Shown in pieces: positions 1-7,290 of a stretch of DNA of 23,050 bases (positions within the stretch are counted from its first letter, which is position 1; the number at the start of each line of letters is the position of its first letter). The DNA comes from Clostridia bacterium (GTDB lineage: Bacteria; Bacillota; Clostridia; Oscillospirales; UBA644). The translations under genes and the position numbers were made by a program. The stretch lies in contig WHHJ01000032.1 of the NCBI GenBank assembly GCA_014872655.1, positions 1-23,050 on the forward strand, read 5' to 3'. The notes under the pieces were generated by a model that saw only the letters and a program-made list of their open reading frames with translations, was not told the origin of the DNA and made no database searches.

Positions 1-568
1 CTGCCAGTTTCTGTGAGCATCTTTGCAGCATGTCCCGGTAAAGATCCGCCGCAAAAGTCTGCGGCGTTGCTACCGAGATCACCCGATCCCGATCTAGAGT
101 TTGAGTTACATACCCGTCCCGATCAATCATTTTGAAGGTATTCACAACATGGGTCCCGCAGCAAACAGCCCCACACTCGTAAGCCCGACGATTGATCCGG
201 TCAATCTGTTCGGGCGAGATCAGCGGTCTTGCCCCGTCATGAATACAAAAGAAGTCCTGCCCGTCCCCGGCTGCTTCTATGCCTTTTTTCACAGATTCCT
301 GCCGATTTGCTCCACCGCAGACAACAGCCGTTACTTTATCAAACCCACAGTCTGCCGAGAGCTGCCGCATTTTCTCCACGCAGTCCTCCCGGGTTACAAT
401 CACCACGCCCGAAATCGTCTGCGCCTGTTCAAACGCGTGCAGCGTATAACCGATCAGCGGTCTTCCTTCCACTTCATAAAAAATCTTGTCCGTTCCCATT
501 CTCGAAGAATTTCCGGCCGCAACAATAACCGCACAAGTATGCAAACGGCCCATATTCGAATTTGACAT
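1..568 (-). CDS. ispD: IspD, 2-C-methyl-D-erythritol 4-phosphate cytidylyltransferase (C-terminus cut by window edge)
   Basis: This cytosolic enzyme couples CTP to methylerythritol phosphate in the non-mevalonate isoprenoid pathway. About 189 of the usual ~230 residues are visible. Reading the minus strand, the N-terminus carries the nucleotide-binding motif VIVAAGNSSRMG, with a Lys four residues later. The mid-protein motif IHDGARPLIS and the later VISVATPQTF are family signatures. Two adjacent ATGs exist, at 571 and 568. The GAGGTG ribosome site lies only 2 nt from the first and 5 nt from the second, so 568 is preferred. The gene has its own sigma-A promoter and diverges from ymdB. The stop codon lies outside the window. 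Identity is secure; only the start is uncertain, by one codon. Confidence 0.93.
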   Translation of the reverse strand, partial: MSNSNMGRLHTCAVIVAAGNSSRMGTDKIFYEVEGRPLIGYTLHAFEQAQTISGVVIVTREDCVEKMRQLSADCGFDKVTAVVCGGANRQESVKKGIEAAGDGQDFFCIHDGARPLISPEQIDRINRRAYECGAVCCGTHVVNTFKMIDRDGYVTQTLDRDRVISVATPQTFAADLYRDMLQRCSQKLA

Positions 569-601
569 CATGTCACCTCAAAATCTCAAAGGATTATTTT
601 T

Positions 602-630
602 ATTATACATGTTTTTTCAAAAAATTACAA
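602..630 (-). promoter_or_regulatory. Sigma-A promoter of ispD
   Basis: On the minus strand, TTGTAA (625-630) and TATAAT (602-607) are separated by exactly 17 bp. The -10 lies about 30 bp upstream of the ispD start. The spacer is an A6/T6 tract around a central G. Confidence 0.75.
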
Positions 631-639
631 GCCGCCCCC

Positions 640-668
640 TTGCAATTCAAATCAAAACATAGTATACT
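640..668 (+). promoter_or_regulatory. Sigma-A promoter of ymdB-rpe operon
   Basis: TTGCAA (640-645) and TATACT (663-668) are 17 bp apart. The promoter is divergent from that of ispD and the -35 boxes are about 10 bp apart. It would give a leader of about 75 nt before ymdB. Confidence 0.75.
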
Positions 669-691
669 GAATACAGCAGATGTAAAACGAA

Positions 692-711
692 GCTGAAAAT
701 AATCTTTCAGC
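692..711 (+). promoter_or_regulatory. Leader hairpin upstream of ymdB
   Basis: GCTGAAA and TTTCAGC form a perfect 7-bp stem around a 6-nt loop, about 20 nt after the predicted transcript start. No U-tract follows, so it is not a terminator. It may stabilise the 5' end of the mRNA; any regulatory role is unproven. Confidence 0.4.
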
Positions 712-748
712 CTCCTTAAAACGATTCTGCAACAGATAGGAATATACA

Positions 749-1498
749 ATGAAAATGCTATTTCTCGGTGACGTGGTAGGTCCCAAAGGCATGCAGGCCG
801 TTGAACGGGATTTACCCGTACTCATCCGGCAATTCAATCCGGATTTTGTCATAGTAAACGGAGAGAATGCCAATGTCCGCAACGGCATCACCAAAGAAGA
901 AGCCGAACGGCTGCACTATGCCGGAGCAGACATCATTACAGGCGGCAATCATTCCTTCCGGCAAAAAAACATTTATGATTTTTTAGATGAATGCAATTAT
1001 CTGCTGCGCCCGGCCAATTTTTCTCCATTGGCGCCCGGAAGAGGCAGCGCCCTGGTGCAAACTCCGGTAGGAAACATCCTGGTTATCAATCTTTGCGGCC
1101 AAGTCTATATGGAAAATTCCGACAATGCTTTTTTTGCTGCGGATAAAATTTTAAAAGATACCCAAGCCGACTTTATTTTTGTCGACTTCCATGCAGAAGC
1201 GACCAGTGAAAAGAAAGCGCTCGCCTATTACCTTGACGGCCGAGTCACTGGGCTGTTCGGAACCCATACGCACGTTCAAACAGCAGACGAGCAGTTCTTG
1301 CCTAAAGGCACAGCCTATATCACCGATGTGGGTATGTGCGGCGTTCAGGATTCGGCCCTGGGAGTTGACGCAGAAATCATTATTCGAAAATTCACCACCG
1401 GAATGCCCTGTTATTTTGAAAAGGCCGACGGGCCATATCGAACCAACGCCATTTTTATGGACACCGAAAAAAAAGAAATTCAACGAATCTGTACATGA
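749..1498 (+). CDS. ymdB: YmdB-family metallophosphoesterase
   Basis: This is a calcineurin-like dinuclear metal phosphoesterase of the TIGR00282/YmdB family. Characterised Bacillus members hydrolyse 2',3'-cyclic nucleotides and influence biofilm and motility switching. Visible metal-site residues are D8 in LGDVVG, E39-N40 in VNGENAN, N67-H68 in GGNHSF, H148 in VDFHAEATSE, and H173/H175 in GTHTHVQTAD. All the usual ligands are therefore present. At 249 residues it is slightly shorter than the usual ~260. AGGAA seven nt upstream supports the ATG at 749. It is the first gene of an operon with rpe, which begins 13 nt after its stop. The physiological substrate in this organism is not evident from the sequence. 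Confidence 0.93.
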   Translation: MKMLFLGDVVGPKGMQAVERDLPVLIRQFNPDFVIVNGENANVRNGITKEEAERLHYAGADIITGGNHSFRQKNIYDFLDECNYLLRPANFSPLAPGRGSALVQTPVGNILVINLCGQVYMENSDNAFFAADKILKDTQADFIFVDFHAEATSEKKALAYYLDGRVTGLFGTHTHVQTADEQFLPKGTAYITDVGMCGVQDSALGVDAEIIIRKFTTGMPCYFEKADGPYRTNAIFMDTEKKEIQRICT

Positions 1499-1511
1499 AA
1501 GGATCCTCACG

Positions 1512-2150
1512 ATGCAAATCTCCCCATCCATTCTCGGCGCGGATTTTGCGAATCTGCAACGCGAAATAGAATCAATCAAAAACAGTGACTATATACATAT
1601 AGATGTTATGGACGGGCACTTTGTACCCAACATATCCATGGGTATTCCCGTGGTTGAAAGCATCAAAAAAGTCACGCAAATTCCGCTTGATGTACATTTG
1701 ATGATTACCCAACCGGAACGCTACATCGAACGTTTTATCCGTGCCGGCGCTGACCTGCTTACCTTCCATATTGAGGCTACGCAAAAGCCGGAAGAATGTA
1801 TTCGACTCATCCGCCAGTACGGCGCTCGTCCAGCCATTTCTATTAAACCGAACACGCCGGTCGAAATGATATTTCCCTACTTAAAAGAAATTGATATGGT
1901 TTTGGTCATGACGGTAGAGCCTGGATTCGGCGGTCAGAAATTGATTCCGGACTGTATCGACAAATGCCATGCAATCAAGCAGGAAATTTTGAGACAGGAA
2001 CAACACGTACTGATCGAAGCCGACGGCGGAATCGGAGAAGACAACCTGGAGCAGCTGCGGCAAGCCGGGGTGGATATTGCCGTGATCGGGTCGGCGGTAT
2101 TTAAACAACAAGACCGCATTGCCGCGATTCAAAAATTCAAAAACATTTAG
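1512..2150 (+). CDS. rpe: Ribulose-phosphate 3-epimerase
   Basis: A cytosolic TIM-barrel enzyme interconverting ribulose 5-phosphate and xylulose 5-phosphate in the pentose phosphate pathway. Its 212 residues are close to the usual 215-220. Signatures in order are SPSILGADFANL at the N-terminus, HIDVMDGHFVPN (metal ligands H29 and D31), DVHLM (H62), IKPNTP, VEPGFGGQ (phosphate and substrate loop) and EADGGI (D171). The ATG at 1512 follows AAAGGA that overlaps the ymdB stop codon. An in-frame extension upstream exists, but it reads across ymdB and has no homologous content, so I rejected it. It is co-transcribed with ymdB and the broken hydrolase gene downstream. Confidence 0.96.
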   Translation: MQISPSILGADFANLQREIESIKNSDYIHIDVMDGHFVPNISMGIPVVESIKKVTQIPLDVHLMITQPERYIERFIRAGADLLTFHIEATQKPEECIRLIRQYGARPAISIKPNTPVEMIFPYLKEIDMVLVMTVEPGFGGQKLIPDCIDKCHAIKQEILRQEQHVLIEADGGIGEDNLEQLRQAGVDIAVIGSAVFKQQDRIAAIQKFKNI

Positions 2151-2163
2151 GAGTTCTTCGTTC

Positions 2164-2801
2164 ATGAAAATCAACTTATTTCCCAGCAACAGTATCCAAA
2201 AACTGATACACGACGTCACCGTTGACATCCGTAAATTGAATCTGAACCCCAAACCACCATTGTGGTAAATGTCGATGTCATCAACGGTTTTTTTAAAGAA
2301 GGGGCGTTAGCGTCTTCAAGACTGGACAAAATTATCGGAAAAATCGAAAAAGTCAATGAGTTTTTTCTGCACTCGCAAAAAATATTTTTCATTGACAGCC
2401 ATACGCAAATGAGCACAGAATTTTCAGCATATCCCACGCACTGTGTCAACGACCGTGAACAGCAGATCGTCAGCGAACTGAGCCGGTTTACAGCCGATGC
2501 GCTTCTCATCAAAAAGAATTGTACAAACGGTTTTTTGGAGCCCGAATATGCCCGTTGGTTTGCTCAACATAAAGACAAAATTGAAAACATCGTCATCACC
2601 GGTGGCGCGACAGATATCTGCGTGATGCAATTTGCGCTGACGCAAAAAGCATACCTCAACGAAATCAACAGCAAAATCAAGGTCATTGCCGTTGAAAACG
2701 CGATCCAGACCTTTGATACCGAAGCGCACAACGGCGATATGTGCCACGCTTTTGCCATGTATAACATGTACATCAACGGCATCATTCCCGTAAAAATATA
2801 A
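2164..2801 (+). pseudogene. Isochorismatase-family cysteine hydrolase, interrupted by a frameshift
   Basis: Members of this nicotinamidase/isochorismatase-like superfamily hydrolyse amides or related bonds with an Asp-Lys-Cys triad. From ATG 2164, with AGGAG 10 nt upstream, frame 1 gives 29 plausible residues ending RKLNLNP and then hits a stop at 2263-2265. The rest of the protein continues in another frame with QTTIVVNVDVINGF and runs to 2801. Going from AACCCCAAA to AACCCCCAAA (one C more, near 2247-2250) restores a 212-residue protein. The triad is intact: Asp in NVDVINGF, Lys in LLIKKNCTNGF, Cys in GGATDICV. A GTG at 2262 could start the second frame but has no ribosome site and would lose the first beta strand. 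A true mutation and a sequencing error are both possible. The substrate is unknown. Confidence 0.8.
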
Positions 2802-2902
2802 CATTCTCATTGCCTAACATGAAAACCCGCAGAAAATGTTATAGTCGAACCAGGAAATATATAAACTTAACATACTCATAACATTGAAAAGATAAAAAAA
2901 AC

Positions 2903-2931
2903 GCACCGATCGAAAGATTGGTGCCTTTTTT
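2903..2931 (+). terminator. Intrinsic terminator of the ymdB-rpe-hydrolase operon
   Basis: GCACCGATC and GATTGGTGC form a 9-bp stem with one G-U pair and a stable GAAA tetraloop, followed by C and six T. An A8 tract precedes the stem, so it could also work on the other strand. It lies about 100 bp after the hydrolase stop. Confidence 0.85.
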
Positions 2932-3304
2932 ATCCGCAGATTCAATTTTTAAAATGACCATTAACACAATACGAGAAACAAAATCAAGCCTTATGAAAAA
3001 CACATGCCACCTTGAGCTTGACAACAAGCAACATAGTATGATTATACATTTTCTAAACAACTTTAGATATAATTCAATTAAACAAGTAAAATATACTAAT
3101 ACGGTTGATGAACACACTTATAAACATAATTAGCACAAAAAAATTCAAACTGTTTATAAGGGGGCTGAATGATGATTAAAGAATTGAATATGCAGATGAA
3201 AATCGAAACAATCATATTTTAACTTATGTAACACCTAAAGAGGAAGTCGAATAACATTCGCAATCGTACAGAAGACATCGTAAATACCAAACTAATGTTC
3301 AAAT
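2932..3304. other. AT-rich intergenic stretch without a convincing intact gene
   Basis: Short open frames here lack ribosome sites or coding character, apart from the small remnant at 3169-3254. I see no tRNA, no IS-like ends and no long repeat. It marks the transition from the housekeeping operon to the restriction-modification operon. Confidence 0.5.
3169..3254 (+). pseudogene. Possible tiny decayed ORF with good ribosome binding site
   Basis: A strong AGGGGG lies 5-8 nt before tandem ATGs at 3169 and 3172. The frame from these ATGs closes after 17 codons. In a neighbouring frame, from 3186, the sequence reads as a plausible peptide end (EYADENRNNHILTYVTPKEE, then VE and stop at 3252-3254). 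One base gained near 3180 would join the two into about 27 residues. I do not recognise the peptide. It may be a remnant of an older mobile or defence gene, or chance. Confidence 0.25.
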
Positions 3305-3355
3305 AAAAATACAGCCTACGGAGAAATAGCATTCTCCGTAGGCTGTATTTTTTTT
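3305..3355 (-). terminator. Perfect 21-bp hairpin terminator downstream of the R-M operon
   Basis: Arms 3305-3325 and 3332-3352 are exact complements around the loop ATAGCA. The core stem is TACAGCCTACGGAGAA. It has A-rich and T-rich ends, so it can terminate in both directions. On the minus strand it lies about 125 bp beyond the res stop and is the natural end of the seven-gene operon. Confidence 0.85.
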
Positions 3356-3366
3356 GCTATTTATTT

Positions 3367-3420
3367 CTATGCTGTATCAACAACGATCTGTGTGTCTGCA
3401 TCCACAAACAACAAATCTCG
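3367..3420 (-). pseudogene. 17-codon coding-like remnant downstream of res
   Basis: On the minus strand, between an in-frame stop at 3421-3423 and a stop at 3367-3369, the sequence reads RDLLFVDADTQIVVDTA. That looks like a genuine protein C-terminus, but it has no start codon. It may be the tail of a gene once located after res and lost to deletion. I do not recognise the parent family, and it could be chance. Confidence 0.25.
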
Positions 3421-3476
3421 TTAAAGATATCCCAAGACAAGATATTTTAGAGAGAATTCATTATATTTAGAAGAGA

Positions 3477-6400
3477 TTAATAACTGTCAACATCATGATA
3501 CTTAACTTTGTTTGTAGACATTTCGTTAAACAGCTTTTTTGCGCATGAAATTTTTGCCTGTTCAATCGGTCTGAGCTCAAGACTTTCCATTGTTCCTTTC
3601 GTTTCGGCAACAAAGAAAATGTGCTTTACCGTTCCCTCATAGAAGGCAATTGCCCAGTTGGGAGAGTAATTTCCCACTGGAGTGGGAATCTGAAAGGTCC
3701 TCGGCAATTTTGCATATACGCATACTTCCTCCGCAGCGTCCAAATCCTCCGCAAATTTTCTTTCAATACTTTTTTCAGCAGAGCCGTCCGTGAACACATA
3801 GTCCTGGATTGCCTTCTTTGCAAGAAATGCTCTGTCAAAACTCTGTGTACTCTTTTCGGCTGTAAAAATGTTACTGTCATATTCCCCCTCGATCGTATCA
3901 TACGCAATGTGTTCAACAATCATCGTAGCTTTCTGCTCATTGATAAGCCGAATCACTTTTGTAATAAATTCCTCGGGATTATTTTTAAACATATAGAATT
4001 TATATGGTCTGATACTCTGCAAAATCGCCGCAACCGTTCTACGGGTAAGGGTAGTCCCTTCTGCAATCTTGCCAATAAGATCATATTTAATCTGACTCGT
4101 TTGGGCATGTTTCAAAGTTTGTGTTCTTGTCTTTTCTCCAGTAAAGGAATCGCCTCGCTCAACCTCATACTCGTTCATTTCTGCTTTCTGGCGACCGATT
4201 GTTGTGGTGTATTGCAGTTCGGAAACAATGAGCTTGTTATCAATGTGAGCGATTGCTTTGTTAATCAGCTCATCGCTATCGAATTCAACTGTATAGGCAT
4301 ATTTATGGTTAATTTCTCGCCACAACGCTTGAAATTCCTTCTTAGCAAAGTTTTCATTAAGAGGATTGTCCTTGACCTTTGTTTCATGACCGTCTGTAAA
4401 CATATCCTTAAGAATACTGTCATCGTAAACAGACTGAATCAGCGAGTGAATGCCATCCACCATGGGTTTTAGTTCATCCGGAAGTTCAGCAACCGTGCCG
4501 CTCTTAACCTCCTGGCGGTACTTATCTGTAACTTTACGCTTCATATCTACATAGCCGTTCTGAATGAGATAAAATTCAATCGCATTGGCTGCAGTGTCAT
4601 CAATGAGAGTCGGCACATCATCCACTTTAACATATTTGCCTTTGAAGTATTCGCTGGTAGCAACGGTCGGTCTGTCGTAAAGAACAGACTTGATATCCGC
4701 CTGCAAATCAGAAACAAAGGTCCTATAACTTTCACTGGCGATAACAGTCAAAGTATTTATGTCGTGAACGGTTTCCCCACAGGTTTCTATATCCATTCTG
4801 TTGCCGGATTGATTGACGCAAAGTCGCAGCCCACGACCAACCTCTTGTCGTTTAGCAGTATTGCTGTCAGAATGTTTCAGTGTACAGATTTGAAACACAT
4901 TCGGATTATCCCAACCTTCGCGCAAAGCAGAGTGAGAAAAAATAAATCTTGTGGGTTCTTCAAAAGAGAGTAATCGCTCTTTGTCCTTCAAAATAAGGTC
5001 GTAGTCAGAAGGATCATCAGAAAACTCTCCCCCACGCTTTAGCGGGCTGTTAATACTATGTCCAGTCTTTTTGTCTATACTGAAATAACCTTTATGTACC
5101 GCGCTGATATCACTACAAGTAGATCTAAGATATTTTTGATAAGGGGTGTCCAAAAGCGTTAAATACTCATTCAACACATTGAGATATTCTTGTTCAAACA
5201 TCACGCCATACTCACCAAGCCGTTTGTCGCCATTTTCATCATATTGGCGATACTTTGCAACCTCATCGATAAAGAATAAAGAAAGACACTTGATGCCCCT
5301 ATTGAAAAGCTTTTCCTCTTTCTCAAAATGAGAGAGGATGGTCTCTCTGATTTGAATACGACGCATATCTTTTTCGGAGACATCCCCCACTACATCACCG
5401 GCTTTGATCACTTCACCATTGGTAAAGGTTACTGTCCCTCGAAGTGGATCAATCTCGGAAATAATATAACCTTTGTATTGCTCCATTTCCTGAGAAACAT
5501 AGTAAAGGTCAGCACCAACATCAAGAATACGTGTTTCTCGGTTAATCGACTTGTTGTAGCCGATTTCCAACTCAATTTTTGCCATTGGCGGCTTTTTGCT
5601 GGAAAGCACAATCTGCTCCAGATACAGATAACTGTCTGTACCTCTGAAATTTTTGACTTCAAACCCTTTGACTTCAATCTTTTTAACAAGTTTTTTATTA
5701 AAAGCGTCCAAAGCATCCAACACATAGATCAGATTATGTTGTTTGGCGTGTGTGGCGGAATAGTTCAGGCTGAAAAGCGGATTAAAATTCTTCAAAGCCT
5801 TTTGCGTGACCTCTCCACCCATTTTCTGCGGCTCGTCCAAAATAAGAATCGGCCTGTTCGCCTTAATTACATCAATCGGACGACGGGAACCGAACTCGTC
5901 ACGCTTGGAGTAAATGATACGAGCTTCCTTGCTTCTGCCATCCTCTTTGAGAGATGAAGCAAATGCCTGTGTATTGATAATCATCACATTGATACCGGAA
6001 CTTTGCGAAAAGTTATCAAGCTGATTCAGGTTCGAGCTATTGTAAATGAAGAAACGAGCCTTTTTCCCATAATGCTCCATAAAGTGATCAGCGGTTATTT
6101 CAAAAGATTTTTTTACCCCTTCACGGATGGCAATACTTGGCACTACCACAATAAACTTACTCCAGCCATAGTGCTTATTCAACTCGAACATGGTCTTGAT
6201 ATAGACATAAGTTTTACCTGTTCCGGTTTCCATTTCAATATCAAGGCTGACTCTACCTAAATCCTTGATAAGAGAGGAGGACTGCTTAATATTGTTTTCA
6301 CCTTGCAGCTTTTGAATGTTGTGTAAAAGCTGATCGTCCGAAAGCTCCACAAGTTCATTTTTATAACCGGTATCGCTTGCAAAATCATTTTCATCCGTAA

Positions 6401-6551
6401 TATTCAGCTGTATTTGGTAGTCTTTAGTATTCATTTTGCCAAGATCACGAATATAACTGATTTTATCGTAAAAACCTTGTCCGTCAAAAACCTTGATAAC
6501 AGTGCCTACGGCATCAGTCTGATATTGCTGTATTTTGAAATTAAATTTCAT
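3477..6551 (-). CDS. res: Type III restriction enzyme subunit Res (SF2 helicase-nuclease)
   Basis: Res is the ATP-dependent translocating and cleaving subunit of type III systems and acts in complex with Mod. At 1024 residues it is of normal length. Helicase motifs in order are Walker A ETGTGKTY (108-115), motif II LDEPQK (238-243), NYSATH (263-268), motif V ALREGWDNPNVFQ and motif VI QEVGRGLRL (569-577). The C-terminal PD-(D/E)XK nuclease reads SPNWAIAF, then VAETKG with E983 and K985. The expected catalytic Asp is Asn965 (codon AAC at 3659-3657), 18 residues before the Glu, the same spacing as D898-E916 of EcoP15I. Cleavage may therefore be impaired. The start is well supported: GGAGGTGA lies about 6 nt upstream and overlaps the stop of the preceding gene, giving a 13-nt gap. 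It is the last gene of the operon. Confidence 0.93.
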   Translation of the reverse strand: MKFNFKIQQYQTDAVGTVIKVFDGQGFYDKISYIRDLGKMNTKDYQIQLNITDENDFASDTGYKNELVELSDDQLLHNIQKLQGENNIKQSSSLIKDLGRVSLDIEMETGTGKTYVYIKTMFELNKHYGWSKFIVVVPSIAIREGVKKSFEITADHFMEHYGKKARFFIYNSSNLNQLDNFSQSSGINVMIINTQAFASSLKEDGRSKEARIIYSKRDEFGSRRPIDVIKANRPILILDEPQKMGGEVTQKALKNFNPLFSLNYSATHAKQHNLIYVLDALDAFNKKLVKKIEVKGFEVKNFRGTDSYLYLEQIVLSSKKPPMAKIELEIGYNKSINRETRILDVGADLYYVSQEMEQYKGYIISEIDPLRGTVTFTNGEVIKAGDVVGDVSEKDMRRIQIRETILSHFEKEEKLFNRGIKCLSLFFIDEVAKYRQYDENGDKRLGEYGVMFEQEYLNVLNEYLTLLDTPYQKYLRSTCSDISAVHKGYFSIDKKTGHSINSPLKRGGEFSDDPSDYDLILKDKERLLSFEEPTRFIFSHSALREGWDNPNVFQICTLKHSDSNTAKRQEVGRGLRLCVNQSGNRMDIETCGETVHDINTLTVIASESYRTFVSDLQADIKSVLYDRPTVATSEYFKGKYVKVDDVPTLIDDTAANAIEFYLIQNGYVDMKRKVTDKYRQEVKSGTVAELPDELKPMVDGIHSLIQSVYDDSILKDMFTDGHETKVKDNPLNENFAKKEFQALWREINHKYAYTVEFDSDELINKAIAHIDNKLIVSELQYTTTIGRQKAEMNEYEVERGDSFTGEKTRTQTLKHAQTSQIKYDLIGKIAEGTTLTRRTVAAILQSIRPYKFYMFKNNPEEFITKVIRLINEQKATMIVEHIAYDTIEGEYDSNIFTAEKSTQSFDRAFLAKKAIQDYVFTDGSAEKSIERKFAEDLDAAEEVCVYAKLPRTFQIPTPVGNYSPNWAIAFYEGTVKHIFFVAETKGTMESLELRPIEQAKISCAKKLFNEMSTNKVKYHDVDSY

Positions 6552-6564
6552 CTATGCTCACCTC

Positions 6565-7290
6565 CTATATTGTTATTCGATGTTTAACTATCTCCTTTTC
6601 AATAATATTCTTGTCGATGTATTCTCCGATAAAACCCAATTGACAACCATACCACGACGACATATTAAACAGTTTTGAAGAAAATAACGGTAGCATAGAA
6701 TTATATATGGAATTAGCTTCATGATCAGTTGCAACACAATCTTGCTTGCAGATTAAAAGCAAACAATAAAATTCTAATGCAAACAGCCCGGCCAATGAAA
6801 ATAAAACATTTTGTTGCGTAGCACACTTATAGTATGGTTTGTTATTCCATTTAGAATTGCGATTTGTACAAAACGACTGGCGGTTATGCTTTACTTTGTT
6901 GTATAAAGTCCACCATTCAGGATCATCTGATTTATCTCTGGAATAACTTTTCCATTTATCCCATGGCTTTATTCTAAAGGAATGTCCGATATTGATACAA
7001 ATTTCTTCATCAACAAAAGTCCGGCAATGTGATGTAATTGTTTGACAATAATGAGAAATTTTATCTGCATTTAGATCTCCAAATAATTTACAAAGTCGTT
7101 TAGCAATAACATCGATCTCACTGCAAATTGCTTGATAGAGCCTATTATATTCTACAGAAAATGTTTCAAAATTATCTTCATCAATAGAAACATATCTTAC
7201 TGTTGCTAAAAAATCATCTTGAAGTGTTTTAAAGTATTCCCAATATTGTTCTATAAACCTTTCCGTGTTTTGTGAACATTGTGCCATCAT
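6565..7290 (-). CDS. Unknown protein, possibly HEPN-like, between mod and res
   Basis: This is a 241-residue protein that I cannot assign. It looks mostly helical and soluble apart from one hydrophobic stretch (about 160-180, LFSLAGLFALEFYCLLLI) that may be a buried helix. The centre carries EWWTLYNKVKHNR, a W-W-x-x-Y-N-x-x-K-H-x-R pattern that I associate with uncharacterised, helical HEPN-like proteins encoded near defence genes. The canonical HEPN RNase motif R-x4-6-H is not obvious. The start overlaps the mod stop as ATGA (ATG 7290, TGA 7289-7287), so translation is probably coupled. It sits between mod and res, which are usually adjacent. It is visibly more AT-rich than res. It may be an accessory or toxin-like effector, or simply a passenger gene. 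Confidence 0.8.
   Translation of the reverse strand: MMAQCSQNTERFIEQYWEYFKTLQDDFLATVRYVSIDEDNFETFSVEYNRLYQAICSEIDVIAKRLCKLFGDLNADKISHYCQTITSHCRTFVDEEICINIGHSFRIKPWDKWKSYSRDKSDDPEWWTLYNKVKHNRQSFCTNRNSKWNNKPYYKCATQQNVLFSLAGLFALEFYCLLLICKQDCVATDHEANSIYNSMLPLFSSKLFNMSSWYGCQLGFIGEYIDKNIIEKEIVKHRITI

Noticed and set aside
101..565. Plus-strand frames over the left edge
   Set aside because: They are antisense to ispD, whose motifs on the minus strand are unmistakable.
1179..1511. N-terminal extension of the rpe frame
   Set aside because: The sequence overlaps ymdB in another frame and adds over 100 residues not found in epimerases; ATG 1512 has its own ribosome site.
2918..3133. 71-codon plus-strand open frame after the terminator
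   Set aside because: It begins inside the terminator, lacks a ribosome site, and has no recognisable content.
3621..4472. 283-codon plus-strand frame
   Set aside because: Antisense shadow of res.
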